A stretch of DNA of 64,000 nucleotides from Sitta carolinensis (taxonomy: Eukaryota; Chordata; Aves; Passeriformes; Sittidae). The position numbers and the translations under genes are program-made. Under the pieces are notes generated by a model. That model had not been told where the DNA came from. It did no database searches and saw only the letters and a program-made list of their open reading frames with translations. This document shows, piece by piece, positions 24,073 through 36,800 of the stretch. Position 1 is the stretch's first letter. Each line of letters starts with the position of its first letter. The stretch spans positions 5,903,501 to 5,967,500 of the forward strand of contig CM063290.1 of NCBI GenBank assembly GCA_032173965.1. Reading direction: 5' to 3'.

Positions 24073-26725
24073 AACCTATGCCTTTTCTTTTCTTATACCA
24101 TACTGCAAGGTTTGTAAGGAACAAAGCACCAGGTAGGCTCTCCAGAAAGATTGTTGGAGACTCCTTATTGCTAATCACCATTCAACTGAGCAGGACTTGT
24201 CACCTTCCTGGCAGATATTTGAACATCTGCCCAAGAAGGGTGGGAATGGCCATTGGAGAGGAGTTACCATTTGCCTGAGACACACATCAAATTCTCTAAA
24301 TCACTGAGACTGTTGGTGGAAAGAGAACAGTGGACATTCCTACCCTGTATTTTGATTTTTTAAATAGTCAGCTTGTTCAGTCCATGATCCTTGAAGGTAT
24401 TCAAGTGACTTAGAAGTAGGTCAAAGCAGTGTATTGCACTCACTTGTAAACTTACTTTGACATGGTGAGGTGCAAGTAAAGTAGAATGAAGGTGAGAAAA
24501 CAGGTATTACCCACACAAATGTGGACAAAGAACAAACCTGGCTTTTATGTCTCCCTAAAAAGGTAAAATCTTGAAAGGATTTGAGTTGCTATTTTCAGCT
24601 GTTTTCTTTTCCAGAAGCACATAGCTGGATTCTGTGTATGTAGAAGAAATGTCTCTGATCAGGTAAATGCTCTTAGAAAATATTTGTGTGATCACCTAGC
24701 CAGTAAATATCTCATTTCCTTTACTTTTTCTTTAAAAGGTGTGAGGACAAAGATAGGAGAAATTAGCAGAAATTTGTTTAAATTGTATTGAGGGTGGGTG
24801 AGGGTGGTGCTGCTCTAACCAGTGCCCCAGACATCCACTGCACTGACATGTTTTCTCTGAATTTTATCAGGGAGCTTTTTGTAAACTTTTCCATAGAGAG
24901 TTTGCCCTGTAGATATAAGAAGGTGTTTGTCCACAAGAAACAATAGCAACCAGAAGTGGAAATTACTGCCAGCTCATCAGATGCAATCGAATAATAATGA
25001 AAGCTAATGCAAGACAACATTCAAGGTTATTTTTAAATTTTGTAAAGGTCAATGTATTCAATGGTATTCAATTCCAACTGCTGAAAGAGTTGCTGTGTTT
25101 AAATATGATGCCCTTGTTGCTTAGGAAATAAAAGATCCTTACTGGGAAGGGTAAACAGGACAAAGCCCTATCTGTGTCTTCTTATGGCATAATTTAGGGA
25201 AACAATTTCAGAAGTACTATTTTGATGATCAGTTTCAGTCTCCAGAACCTGTGTACTTTTTCCTCCATCTCAAGTTGCAAAGTTTATTACTAGAGAAAGA
25301 GCAAGGTGCCTCCTTTGTGTACCTTTTCTACCCTGGGTAGCTGAAGAAAGCAAAAACTCTCTCCTGACCTGGACTGGTGGAACCTCTGGAAGCTCTGGAG
25401 ATGTCATTAGGCAAAATAATTTGGCCACTGTAAAAATATCACCATGCAAATGTAATGTTTGTTGTCATTTGTAGTCATGACTTCTGCCCTCCTGTTGTTA
25501 TTGTGCTTGTAGCAGGAGAAAAAGACCCCAGTGCTCGGAAATGGAGAACTAAGGAATACAAGGAGGAGGAAAACCAAAGAAACCAAAGCACCATGGTGGT
25601 ACTGACTTCAGCTGGTTAAAGGTGGCTGTAACATCCCCTTTATGTTGCTAATTGTTGAAGAGTATTAAAAGTTTGCTTCACAATATCACATCAAAAATGC
25701 TGCCAGGATATTTTAGAGAGAAGAAATGCCAGCATGGAGCCTAGTGCAGATGCAGAGTCCCTTCCCTGTGTGCAGGAGGCCAGTGGCTCTCAGCATCTGT
25801 ATCGATGGCAGGAACTGTACCACAGTAAAGAAAATGAGATATTTCCTAGCGGGGTGATCATACAGCCAAAAACCAGAGAGGAAGAGGAAGGCACAGGAGT
25901 ATAGATATGAGAATCCATAGATTTTAATTTTAGAAATATTTATTCCCAAATTTATGACTTTTTAAAATTTGTATTAAGGTAATATTAGAGTCACAATGCC
26001 TATGATTTATGAGACAGGAAAATATCCTGGAGGGAATATCAAACTTTTCTCTTATTCAAATGTTCATATAATCTGTCAATACGTGTTAGTCAACTCATGC
26101 AACATTTCATGTTTACTTGCATCTCCATTTGTTAAAGGACAAGAAAAATTGTGGCAAAGGTAACTTAATGTTAAACTCAGAGCAGATAATTATAAGTACT
26201 ATACATTTAACAAAGTTCCCTTTGGATAGGAAAAAATGTTTTTACATAAAGATTTAATATGTCTTTGTAATGCAACACTGGCAAAGAAATTTAATAAATA
26301 ATTCCTAGAGACAGTTTTACATAAATATTTACCAGACCCTTTTTTCCTAAATGATAGAAAGGTGCTGAAATGCTTTTGAAGCTGTGGACTCTAAGACCAT
26401 TTAAGAAGGTCTATTCATACAAATGTTGCTCTCTAATATTCAAATAAACCATCTGGATAAAGGTTAAGGGCAGAGAAACACCATTCAAGGACAGGTAACA
26501 GCTGGACCTTGATGGCCATGTCAGGACTGCCATTTTTCCCAGCCCTATCAGGGGAATTGTTCAGATTGCAGGGAAAGAGGAATTAAAGAAGAGGGTTCAG
26601 AAACAAAAAACAGCAGAGAGGAGACCACTCAGGGAAGAGTTTTACTTCAGTGTTGTCTGCCAATGTGTGCATTGGACTGTGCTGTGCTTTCCTTTAATTG
26701 TGTGGGTGTGGAGAAGAAAGCCATT
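24073..26725. other. Noncoding DNA, nothing recognised
   Basis: No exon, RNA gene or repeat family is recognised. A short near-tandem repeat (GTATTCAAT twice with a 10-bp period) lies at 25,054-25,072, and an octamer at 25,444. Confidence 0.6.
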
Positions 26726-26762
26726 TCGGTTTTTTTTGGGTGGGTTTTTTTTTTTTTTTTTT
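26726..26762 (+). repeat. T/G tract ending in T18
   Basis: Eight T's, GGGTGGG, then 18 T's (26,745-26,762). On the minus strand an AATAAA (26,771-26,766) lies only 3 bases before the A-run. That is closer than normal for a polyadenylation signal, so a retroposon tail is weakly supported at best. Confidence 0.8.
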
Positions 26763-29098
26763 AAATTTATTACTGACAGCTATTAAAACTTCAGATTAAT
26801 GTGGAGGTGTGCAGTTTCAGCAGCAATGCACAGACACCAGAGCTGCTTTTGCTTCAGGAGATTTAGAGTCCTATTAATGACTGTCTCTGGGAACTGATGC
26901 TGAAAGGGATGTTGAGTGTGCCACCTTCTGCCACACAGAGCTGAAGCGGAGAAGAGAGTGAGAGAGACTGTATGAAAGCTGATGCAATTTCATTGGTTGC
27001 AACAATATTATTATCACAAATTAACTCTGATCCAAAGAGAATTTGTACAGAATTTTTTATGTATTCCTCTGCAGGTTTCTTCCCACTTCAAGTACAGTAG
27101 TGTGAAAGAACAGCATCATGTCCTTAGAAGTTACCAGTAAAGAGAAAATGCTTACAACTTGTCTCTGAACAGCAGTGCATGGATGATGGAGTGCTTCTGA
27201 AAGAATATCTGTGAAGGAAATAAACCCATTAATTGAACAGAATTACTGCACACCAAAGCTACATGTTTGAGAGGTCTCTACAGTATTCAAATAACTATTG
27301 AACCATTTGGCACATCCCTAATAAAAACCCTTATCCATTAGCCCCATTGGTGCATGCTTAGGCAAATTAACTCTTTTATATGTAGATCTAAAGAAAATGG
27401 TGTGTTATAATTAAATGATTCTTTTGGGGGCAGTAAACCTCTCTTCAAACAGCTTGAATATTAGTGCAGTCGTTTTTCTTTCAGCCCTACTAATCACAGC
27501 AAATTTAGCTTGCACAGCCAGAGTCAGGGTGCACGTTACAGGACAGTCTGGCAATGGTGATGAGCAGATCCCAGCAGAGCTGGTGTTTGGTTTATAAGAG
27601 GATTTTATCTTAAGTTAATGTAAATTTATCTGGATTCTTGCTGCTCATGAAATCGTGTTGCTGTTTAAGGTGTCTGGTACTTGAGATATGTGTAGGTCAG
27701 AGCCCACCCCACAGCAGCCCATTGTATGACTGGCTTTGGATTTGAATGGAAGATCTAGAGGGCAAATGGTAACTGGAGTCATCACATTTAAAAACAGAAT
27801 CTCCCCTCCTCCAAGTTCCTCAAGGTGTTCTCTCCAGTTTCTAAATTGTTTGAAACTTATTTGACTTAGGTGACATTTTGAACGTTTCTTCTGATGGGTG
27901 GAAAAGGCACCAGATACTGAATCATAATGGAGCAGACCCATAGTAACCTTGATGAATATTTAGGCCAGGATTTCCTGACATGGCTACCAATGGCTGGAGC
28001 CTGATACTTTGAACTGTACCTCATTTACTGGAAGTGCTGAATACCTGTTTTTGTGAAAACTGGGCTCTATGGACATGACCTGTTCTGACTTTTAGTTGTA
28101 AAGCTAAACGCTCCATGTTTAAATGCTGTAATCTCCTGAGACAACACAAAGCTGCTTTCAAAAAATACAAGTGCATGTGTTAGACTTTAGATTTTTGTCC
28201 AGGATAAAGAAGGCAGTTTTTTATATTATTACCAAGTTATCACGTATCTACTGGATATCTACTGGATTTACCAGGATGAAAGATTTATTCATACCTCTTT
28301 TTCTTTGCTGTTTTCAGTTATTTTCTACTGTCAGGCTTGTGGGTGTGCTCCTGCTGAGGGGGGCAGGTGATTGCTTCCAAACAGTTCCAGTGCAGTTGGT
28401 TGGTGGCTGCATCTAGCACAAGCTTCTGTTATCTACTACATCATTTTATTGGCAATGAGGATCTACTTTTGGTTCGCATTGTTTGTTGGGGTTTGGGGTT
28501 ATTTTTTTTGAGGAAAAGAACTTACAGTGACTGCAAATTCTCTGGTTTGCCTTAAGGGCCAGCTCTGCCTGCATCTTTATGTTCTTCTGGGGAATGGTGA
28601 ACTCCCACACCAGCCACTATCATCACCCAAATATAATTTTCCCCTGGGCTTTCTGAAGTACCTGGTGCCTTGGAACATTCAGATGTGCTTGAGATGCTTC
28701 ACTATCTGTTGCCTGAGGTCAATAAGTTTGGATGTTATCAAAGCAGAATCATTAAAATAGCACTTATAGTATGGAATTATAAACAGGATTAGCAACAAGA
28801 TGTGATTCAAATGTTACGGACATGGAAGTTTTGAATTGCAATAAGCAAAGCAGATTTTGTGCTGCAGGATATATAAGGACAAGCAGTTTATCTCACAGGA
28901 CCATGAGCTGCCTTCAGTTTGCACATGCAGCTTACATTGGTGGGAGTCCCAGTGTATTCTGAGGACTCAGTCCAAATCTGACAAATATCTTAAGGGGAAG
29001 TGTTCAAATATGAGCCATCCAATTTGTTTGCTGTTCTAAATTGAAAATTAGCATACTTAAACTGGCTAAATTCAGCATGCACATGGGTCTCTCAAGAC
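26763..29098. other. Noncoding DNA, nothing recognised
   Basis: No gene is recognised. An 11-bp perfect tandem repeat (TATCTACTGGA twice) lies at 28,245-28,266. Confidence 0.6.
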
Positions 29099-29360
29099 TC
29101 ACCACCCTCACAGGGAAGAATTTCTGCAAAATATCTAATCTAAACCTGCCCTCTGTTAGTTTGAAGCCATTTCCCTCTGTCCTATCACTATGCCCTTGTC
29201 AAAACCTCCCCCCAGTCTCTCTTGTGCCTCCCTCTGGGTACTGGAAGGTGCTATATGCTTCTCCCAGAGCCTTCTCCTCTCCAGGTGAACAATTCCAACT
29301 CTCCCAGCCTGTCTCCACAGCAGAGGTGTCCCAGCCCTCAGAGCAGCTGATGTTTCTGTG
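29099..29360 (-). mobile_element. CR1 LINE fragment, antisense
   Basis: Read on the minus strand, this follows the CR1 3' region in order. It covers the GTTCACCTGGAGAGGAGAAG block, the CTTCCAGTACCCAGAGGGAG block, TAGTGATAGGACAGAGGGAA, TTTAGATTAGATATTTTGCA and GTGAGGGTGGTGAG. It then stops before the true 3' terminus. The 136-codon plus-strand open frame here (29,041-29,451) is just the antisense of this element and is not a gene. The fragment is truncated at both ends and noncoding. Confidence 0.95.
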
Positions 29361-32300
29361 TTCATTTGCATTCTGCCAACATGGACTGTTTTTTGATTTT
29401 TGTTCCCACCTGAGAAGGATTATGTTGCCTTTGCTCCTGGTCAGGCACTGATTAACACTGTGCACTGGTTTTTTTCAGTCTGACTAGGCTTTCTAAAGGT
29501 GGTAAGAGAGACATAATTTCCGAGAAAACATCACTCTTCTTTCAAGAAAACAAGGTGAGTCCTTCCTCACTGATTCTACGAGATGAAAATTTATCTGGTG
29601 CGAATTTTGAGAAGTGTAGAAATGTCAGAAACATTTTAATTGTTCCATAATTGGTTTCTTTCAGTGCTCTGTGTTTGTGGGGTCAGAGTTCACTTCCAGG
29701 GAAGTGCAGCTTGGCTGCAGCTGTAATTCAGAGCAGTGTCCTCAGCTCTCAGCACCGGGGCTGTTTAACCTTGAGGCTGCTCTGCTGTGTCAGTGGCGAT
29801 GCCTCGTGTGCAAATGTGCTCCTTTGTCATGCTGAGATTGTATCTTCAACGTCCCACCTTGCAGCTGCATTAAGTTTTCTAGAAGGTGAAGCATTATTTT
29901 CCACATCTCTCCTGGGATGTATCGAAAGCCTACTGAATTCTGTAAAGACTTGGTGTTTAGTTTGCTTACCAGTCTCTAGCTATTATCAGATACCAAAGGA
30001 AATACATAATGTAGCACACAAAAAAGAAATGATGTTTCAGCATTATGTAAAACTTGCTGTGGTTCCACTTATTTGAGATGTTCTTTGAATGCCAGAAAAG
30101 GTGTTTTGGCATCTTAAGTAAGTTTTATTCATTTCCACATCCTGAAACCTTTCCTGGTAGTGGGTACACCAGATGCTGTCAGGAATTACAGGTGCCAAAT
30201 TGTAGGTCACAAGTCTGACTTGAGAACGAGCAATTTCAAACCCAAAGAAGGCTAGAAAAATTTGGGATATTCAGAGAACACTTTTTTTTTTTTTTTTCCT
30301 CTCATCTTGCCAAAGAAATAGTCACCAAATTCTCATTGAAGTTCATATCTCAGGCTTAGGTTCTATATCTCAGTGAGCAGGTTTTACCACATCACAATTC
30401 ACATTGCCCATGCTGACGACAATGAGCCACGGCAATTTTAATATTCTTAGAGTGGCTTTCTATTCTATCTCAAAAACAAGAAGCAGCTCTTGTTAATCTG
30501 GCTGGAAATTTTCTGAAGGCTTTTGCCTCTATTCAAAGAGAAGGTTCATTGAAACAGAAGCATGTGGAAACCCACTGAATCTTTGACAAATTTATCATCT
30601 AGGCACGTTTTAGGATCCTTGAAGATATTCCATTCCCCACCACGTACTTCCCAGCTCTCTGCTTTCCTGCTCCCTCTGATGCTTGCTGGGGGAGTGATTG
30701 TTGCACTGGTGGGGAAAGAGGGACTGAACTCTTTAAAAGATCTTTTCTGCAGTTCATAAAAGTAGAAAGTAGTTTATAATCTACCTTCACCTTGACAACC
30801 CCAAGATTTTTCACCACATTTATTCTAAATATGACATTTTCCATTTGGGGGGTTATTTTGGCACAACTAACTTTCTGCAGTAATTACAAAGCCACTTTGT
30901 TGACATCCTATAGACTTATAAGCGTTTTTCAGGGTAATCAAACTGTTTAAGTAATTCAGCTGATCCTGTATATAGTCTTATGTACAATGTAATTAGGACC
31001 ACTGCAAGTAGAGTGCAAGCAATTAGTGATTTAATCCTAGTGAAGAATGCTTTGAGTTTCAGGTTTGGCTTTTTGTGCTTTTAATCTTTCCACACCTTCC
31101 TCTCTAAGAATGATGGTACAGGAATACACAATGTGTTTAAGATTATCCCAAGGAGAGAATTCCAGTTTGGGGAGCATAATTACTTTATATTTGCATGGGC
31201 TGCAAATTAAATATTTTTTTCTCTACACTGAGCAGTGTCACCTTGTCTTTCAACAGGTACTTGGAATTCCTTTTTCCCTCTTCTGACTTAAACATTGATT
31301 CACTGTCTGGCCTTAGGTAATCTATTATAACACTTTCAGATTTATGTGCCTGTAGCTACATTCAGATACTAAAATAAGTGACTTAAGGACTGCCAAAAAG
31401 CAAGTAATTTATGGAGTTATGTAGCAATAGAACAGAACCCCAGTTCTGAAAAAAGCTAAGGATATTTAATTTTATACTGCTTAGTGCTGTTCACTTAAAC
31501 ATTTGCGTAACAATTCATAGGTAGGGGGACTGGGTATCTAGTTTGAAGTAGCAAATTTTTTATGTTACATCACTTTGCCTTCATGTGAAATATTTCTTTT
31601 TAAGCCATGTCTCTGATTCCACAATTATTTTTTCCATATTAGCCCAATAAGCAGCAATTAAAATGTCTGTTGAGTGTGTGTGAGTAGAGAAAAGCTGATT
31701 ACTTAATGAAACGATGCAATGACAGCTGCTTGTAAGCAAAAGGAAACAATGGCTTATGAAAGATTCTTCAATGAAAAAGGCACAAACATTTAGGTTGCAC
31801 TTACTTCTCTTTAATGGATAACCTTTAAGAAAAAGAAGGACACCTGTATTCAGTGTCCTCCTCCACACAACCCTTGCTCGGACACCATCAAAAAGCAATT
31901 GGTGAGATGCCAAAAATTCTTCTGCTAAGAAAAAGCCCAGAGCATACATTTCTGATATTTCCAGAGCAGGGAAGAAGAATTAGAATATGTATACATTTAT
32001 ATCCATCTAGGTGGCTTGCAGGTGACTTTAGATTTAGCCTGAAGGTAACTAAGTGCTGTGGACCAAAGGTACTGGTGTTGACAGGCAGGATAAGTTTCTG
32101 CAGCAAATCCTTCTGGGATGGAAATAATGATCATTCCTGGGTGAGCAACTTCCAGCCACTCTACCTCTTATGTACCCATTAGAGTACAAGCACCTTGGAC
32201 TGCAAATTACATGTATGCCTTACTGTAGTTAACATCCCCTTTGCTCCTTTGGTTCATTTGCAAGAATACCTCAGGCTTTTCCCAGCTTCAGTAAAAATTA

Positions 32301-33438
32301 ATTTATACCTTAAAATGATTAAAAAAAATTCTTAAAAAATGCATGACTTGATTAAATACTGTGTTTTGTGAAATAGTTTAAATGCAGTTTCCTGGTTTCC
32401 TGCATATTTAAAATTATGACCCTTTCTTTTAAATTGCTTATGTTTAATAAGCAAATCAAGACCTACTTCAACTCTAATTAACGCTCAGTGGAAATGCAGA
32501 AGGGCAATGGACATTGGACAGGCAATCATCTGAAAATTAAAAAAATAGTGGTTTACAGAAAATGTTTATGACAGATTCTTATTTCCAGAAGGCAGATACA
32601 AGTGTTTCTACTGCATCATTTATCAAGAATTTTAATAATTACATGCAGTATAATTAACCATTAAATGAAGCAAGTTATAGTTTTGTTCCTTGGTAAGGGG
32701 TTTTAATATTTTTTTTTTTTTACTGTAAGAAAGAACTGTATCTATATTTTAAATTACTCTAGTAGACCTTATTTACATTCCTGAGCATTAGTAAATTTTG
32801 CAACCCTCAATATTACAGTTTTGCTGTTTTGTATGATCTTAATTCCAGCTCCCGTCAGCGAAATCCTCTTAGGTTGGATTCAAACTCATGTTCTGTCTTT
32901 GTGCATTTGGCCAGGCCAAGCTGGCTGGAATCCATCTGGCTTCATATGGCTTGTGCCATTCCCAATAGCTGGGTGTCAGGCCCCTCTAGCTTTCCATAAT
33001 GTGCTTTTTTGGCAGTTCTAGGTGGTTCTGAATCCTGGGCTTGCTGCTTCTTGTGCCCTTGGATTATTACCCATACATCTTTCTCTCCATTTCCATTTTT
33101 TTTTTTTTTACCCCTTTTCTCCAAGTTTTATCACTGACTGTATGATTACAATAACAACGTGGTAAAACACACTAGGATGGATTTGCTGCTGGTGTGGTTT
33201 CAAAAAGTTCTGTTATTTGTGAATTTGGCTTATGCAGGAACAAGCAAAGCAAACAAAAACCTGACTTATTGCCTATATGTTACAGGTAGAATCTTTTTTT
33301 CAAAGATTCTATATTCAAATAACAGGAAAATGCAAGTAAGATTCCAAATATAATTTGGTTTCTAAGGATCCTGCCCTGTTAAGAGGTTTTCCAACAAATT
33401 AGACCAAATTCTCTCTATGCTGCTGGAGATTTTAGGTG
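29361..33438. other. Noncoding DNA with T-runs
   Basis: T16 lies at 30,282-30,297, T14 at 33,096-33,109 and a shorter T-run near 32,709. Octamers are at 29,364 and 31,189. A 141-codon frame at 29,651-30,076 begins with TTG rather than ATG and has no family resemblance. No gene is recognised. Confidence 0.6.
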
Positions 33439-33518
33439 CTGGTGGTTTTTTTTTTTTTTTTGGTTTGGTTTGGGTTTTGTGTCATGTTTTTTGTTGTTGT
33501 TGTAGTGGATTTTTTTTT
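33439..33518 (+). repeat. T/G-rich low-complexity tract
   Basis: T16 (33,446-33,461) is followed by GGTTTGGTTTGGG, a (TTG)n stretch and a final T8. It is A/C-only on the minus strand except for a few positions. There is no polyadenylation signal beside it. Confidence 0.85.
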
Positions 33519-36500
33519 AATCAGATCTGCTTTTCTGAAGTTCAGGCTACATGACGTATATAATGCAGTGGATGACATGAATATTTTTACAGGGCATTTG
33601 TGTGGCTACACATAAAAAAAGAATCTTCTAGCACTCCATACTCATCAGTATGATTCCAAAGAAAATGTTATATTTTATTGGAGAGTGGGACAATAATGAC
33701 AAAATCCACCCATTTTTTAAGGAATGTAAAGCAAGATATTCTTGGGAAAAGAAACATCCAAATATTTCTCTACTCTTAAACATTACATGATTAACAAGAA
33801 AAAAAGATATGTTAATTAATAAAATAAAATTTATGAGTTCAATTTAATGCAAAGTTCATTCTTGAAGTTATTTAGTCTCATATAACCCCGTTTTAGTAAC
33901 TGCATTTCTTGTCAAACCAGTCAAGGAGGATCTGGCAGTTATTAATAATGTGAAAGTTGAGTTAAAATAAACAGGAGGAATTAATGTGAAGTGCACATAT
34001 ATGAAATTCAGATTGACTTCCTTTTGCTGAAGTTAGTTCACCAGGAATTTTGCTGTAATTCAGGAGTGATGCTTTCAGTTTGTCTTATGTTGCAGAAAAG
34101 TTGTATTCAGCAGATGGAAGAGCTCTGATGAATGCAGCACTTAGTTTTTCTGCTATCCAATAAACTGGAATGACATTGTGTGAATCTGGGAGCTCTTGTA
34201 ATGTGAGAGAAGTCAGGAGAAATTGTATTACAGTAATTGACTTCAGTAGGATCGAGACTTCCTCTAACAATTCCATGGGGTTTTCAGTATTTTTGCACTC
34301 TATTTTAAGGCATGTACACACTGGTGGAAGTAGTGCTTCTAATCAAAATGGGCTATATTTTATTCAGACCTTGGAGACCAAGTAGGTAGAGCTAATTGGC
34401 TTATAACTGACCTGCTTAAAGGATGTCAAAATTGGCTGTTGGCTGTTCCTTTATAATATTAGTTTGATTGACTAAGAGTCTGGCAGCAAGATATGAAATA
34501 TTATGAATCCAATTCATTAAAATTGTCCCCATTTTAGATCATTACATATTTTCAGAACAAATGGAACATACTAGCAGTATGAAAGAAATAGGGATCTGTA
34601 AATTACTAACCCATCAGCCACCTCCTTCTTCTGTTTCCCTCCCCAGAACAAAAAACTCCAGTTGATCACATCAAAATTAGGGGAGAGCGGCGAGGCATAT
34701 ATTTTTCTCATGGTACTATGCAAAATAAGTGTCTTAAAAAAAAAAAAAAATGGAGAATATTCTGGGCTTGATTTGCTTCCAAGTTAAGTTGCTTGTCATG
34801 CGAGGACTAAGTTCAAGAGCGATGTGCATGCAGAGCTATCATTACATCAGAATTCTCTCTCCTGCTCATTGGGGAAGATTTTGTTCATTTGGATAAGTTT
34901 TATTTCACCTTTTATAAATCCCTGACTTTTACTGTGCTAGGTGCACAGCTGTCCTTCCTCAGGTGACTGATCCCACGCCACTGTTGGTAGGATTTGGTTC
35001 TGAATGAGGCATAACCAGGGCAGGGTGAGGTGAAAGGTGCCTGCGCTGTTTGCAGGCTGCAGAAACTGCACTCTAGCATTTGAGAGGATGGGGAATTGGC
35101 AAGTTGCAGTGACTTGCATGGATGTGTTTTGTACATTTGTATTTCATACCCTCTCCTAAACCCGCTATCAGCATAAAGGCAGGACCTAAGGGATTATTTT
35201 AGTTATAAAGATTAGTGCTGAAACTTGGTGCTGGGGTCTCACCCCACCTGCTCTTTGCTAGGGTAACACTCCTGCCTAGTGTCGTTCCTCTGAATGTGGG
35301 AGGAGGGAGGTGGGGTTCTGCTCATCATTCATCTTTCACATGGAGATTATGCTTGATATCATCTCATGGAGGTTTGCTTTGGGCCACATTCCAGCTGCTG
35401 CATTTTCCAATGTCCTTGGCTTTCTCCTCCCCTCAGGTTCTCTTGGCTCTGTGGAAAAGCAGCCTCAGCCCCTGTTTGCTCCTGGTTTGTTTGGGCACTG
35501 CTTCTGTTCTACACCCTGTTTCATAAGGGCATCCTTTTGTGTGTACACAGGTAATGTTAATACATTTTGCATTCACCAGTTCCTATGCAGGCTAATTTTT
35601 AAAGCACATCTAGCCATGGTGTTGTCTTGCAGGTTGTGCAGAGCAGGCTGTGCTCTTTGCAAGGTGTTTCACATGTGCCTTCTGCCACAGAGCTCTGGCC
35701 ACACGACCTGCAACCCCTCCAGCTGCAACAGAAACACTGCAGCAGAAAGGATGATCTGCTTTCCACTGGGAGAAACCTTCCATGGCATGGCCTGGGTGCC
35801 TTTACAGACCCTGTGCAGGGCACTGTGCTGAGCTTTCCAAAGCCAAAGGCAGTCTGTGCTCTCCCTGCATCCCCCCCTGCTCAGGGAAGCTGCAGCCATG
35901 CTGGGGATGAGCAGGGGGTGTGCTACAGTGACTTTAGGAGGTGAAGGTGCAGCCATCTGTCCTTCAAAGGCTTCTGGTTTTTTCCTGCAGAGTTATGGTA
36001 CAGACAGAGCTAAAATTGCATTAGGGCACATCTGCTTGCCTCCCAAATCTGTTACACACAACACGTACGATTTATGGTGGTGTTATTCCATGTGAATGTG
36101 AGTTATGCATCTTATCCAAGCCTTTGGAGTTGTTCATTAATATAGATTGTTTGTTCATTTTGGCAAAGCTCAGAAAATCCTACAGGGGCCAAAAGCAACT
36201 GAAATCCTCATTACCTCTAACAGCAAATGATGCATTCATCATCTTTAAGCCGAAAAACACGGTCCCTTTTTCTTTCTTTATACATGAAATAGCTTTTTCA
36301 GGTTCTGAATTTGAGAACAGAAGGCTCAACATAATGAGAACCAGTCTTCTGAAAGAGTCAACATGCTAGGGAGGATGTGCCTTTTATGCTTTTGCTTTAT
36401 TGTTTTTTGCTAATGTTACACTGCAATTCCAAACAGCACAAGTTTCAGGGACGTTGCTAGATGTTTATGTTCATCTCTGTGTCCCTTAGCAAATACTTTG

Positions 36501-36800
36501 ACAGGTGGTAAATTGAGGACATCCTTCTTTCTTTGCAACATGCTTCTTCCACAGCAGTTAACCCTGGTGTAAAGTACAATCTTGGTCATGCTCCATTCTC
36601 AACCTTCACATTTCAAATCTCTCTTGGTAGGTAAGTGGCACAGGTAGAAGACTGGCACCCACTGCAGGAGCTTTGTAAATATTCTGAGGAAAAAATAACA
36701 CAAATAATGATGTCTCTTGACATTACCTGTGGTAATGTCCAAAATCTTGTTGCTTGTGCTCCATGTTCTGAGTTGAAAGTTTTTCCTAATTGTTCTTTTC
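33519..36800. other. Noncoding DNA; G+C-richer patch at 35,215-35,960
   Basis: A15 lies at 34,736-34,750. The patch at 35,215-35,960 is richer in G+C and carries several overlapping open frames. The longest, 35,310-35,831, has 173 codons but begins at GTG and looks like nothing I know. Overlapping open frames in several phases on both strands fit locally low stop-codon density rather than coding. No gene is recognised. Confidence 0.55.

Noticed and set aside
26745..26771. Minus-strand AATAAA beside T18 as a retrocopy end
   Set aside because: Only 3 bases separate signal and tail, less than cleavage normally needs. It is more likely chance in A+T-rich DNA.
29041..29451. 136-codon open frame with protein-like text
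   Set aside because: It is the antisense translation of a CR1 LINE fragment.
35310..35831. 173-codon cysteine-containing open frame
   Set aside because: It starts with GTG. Several other frames on both strands are open over the same bases, which fits low local stop density rather than coding.
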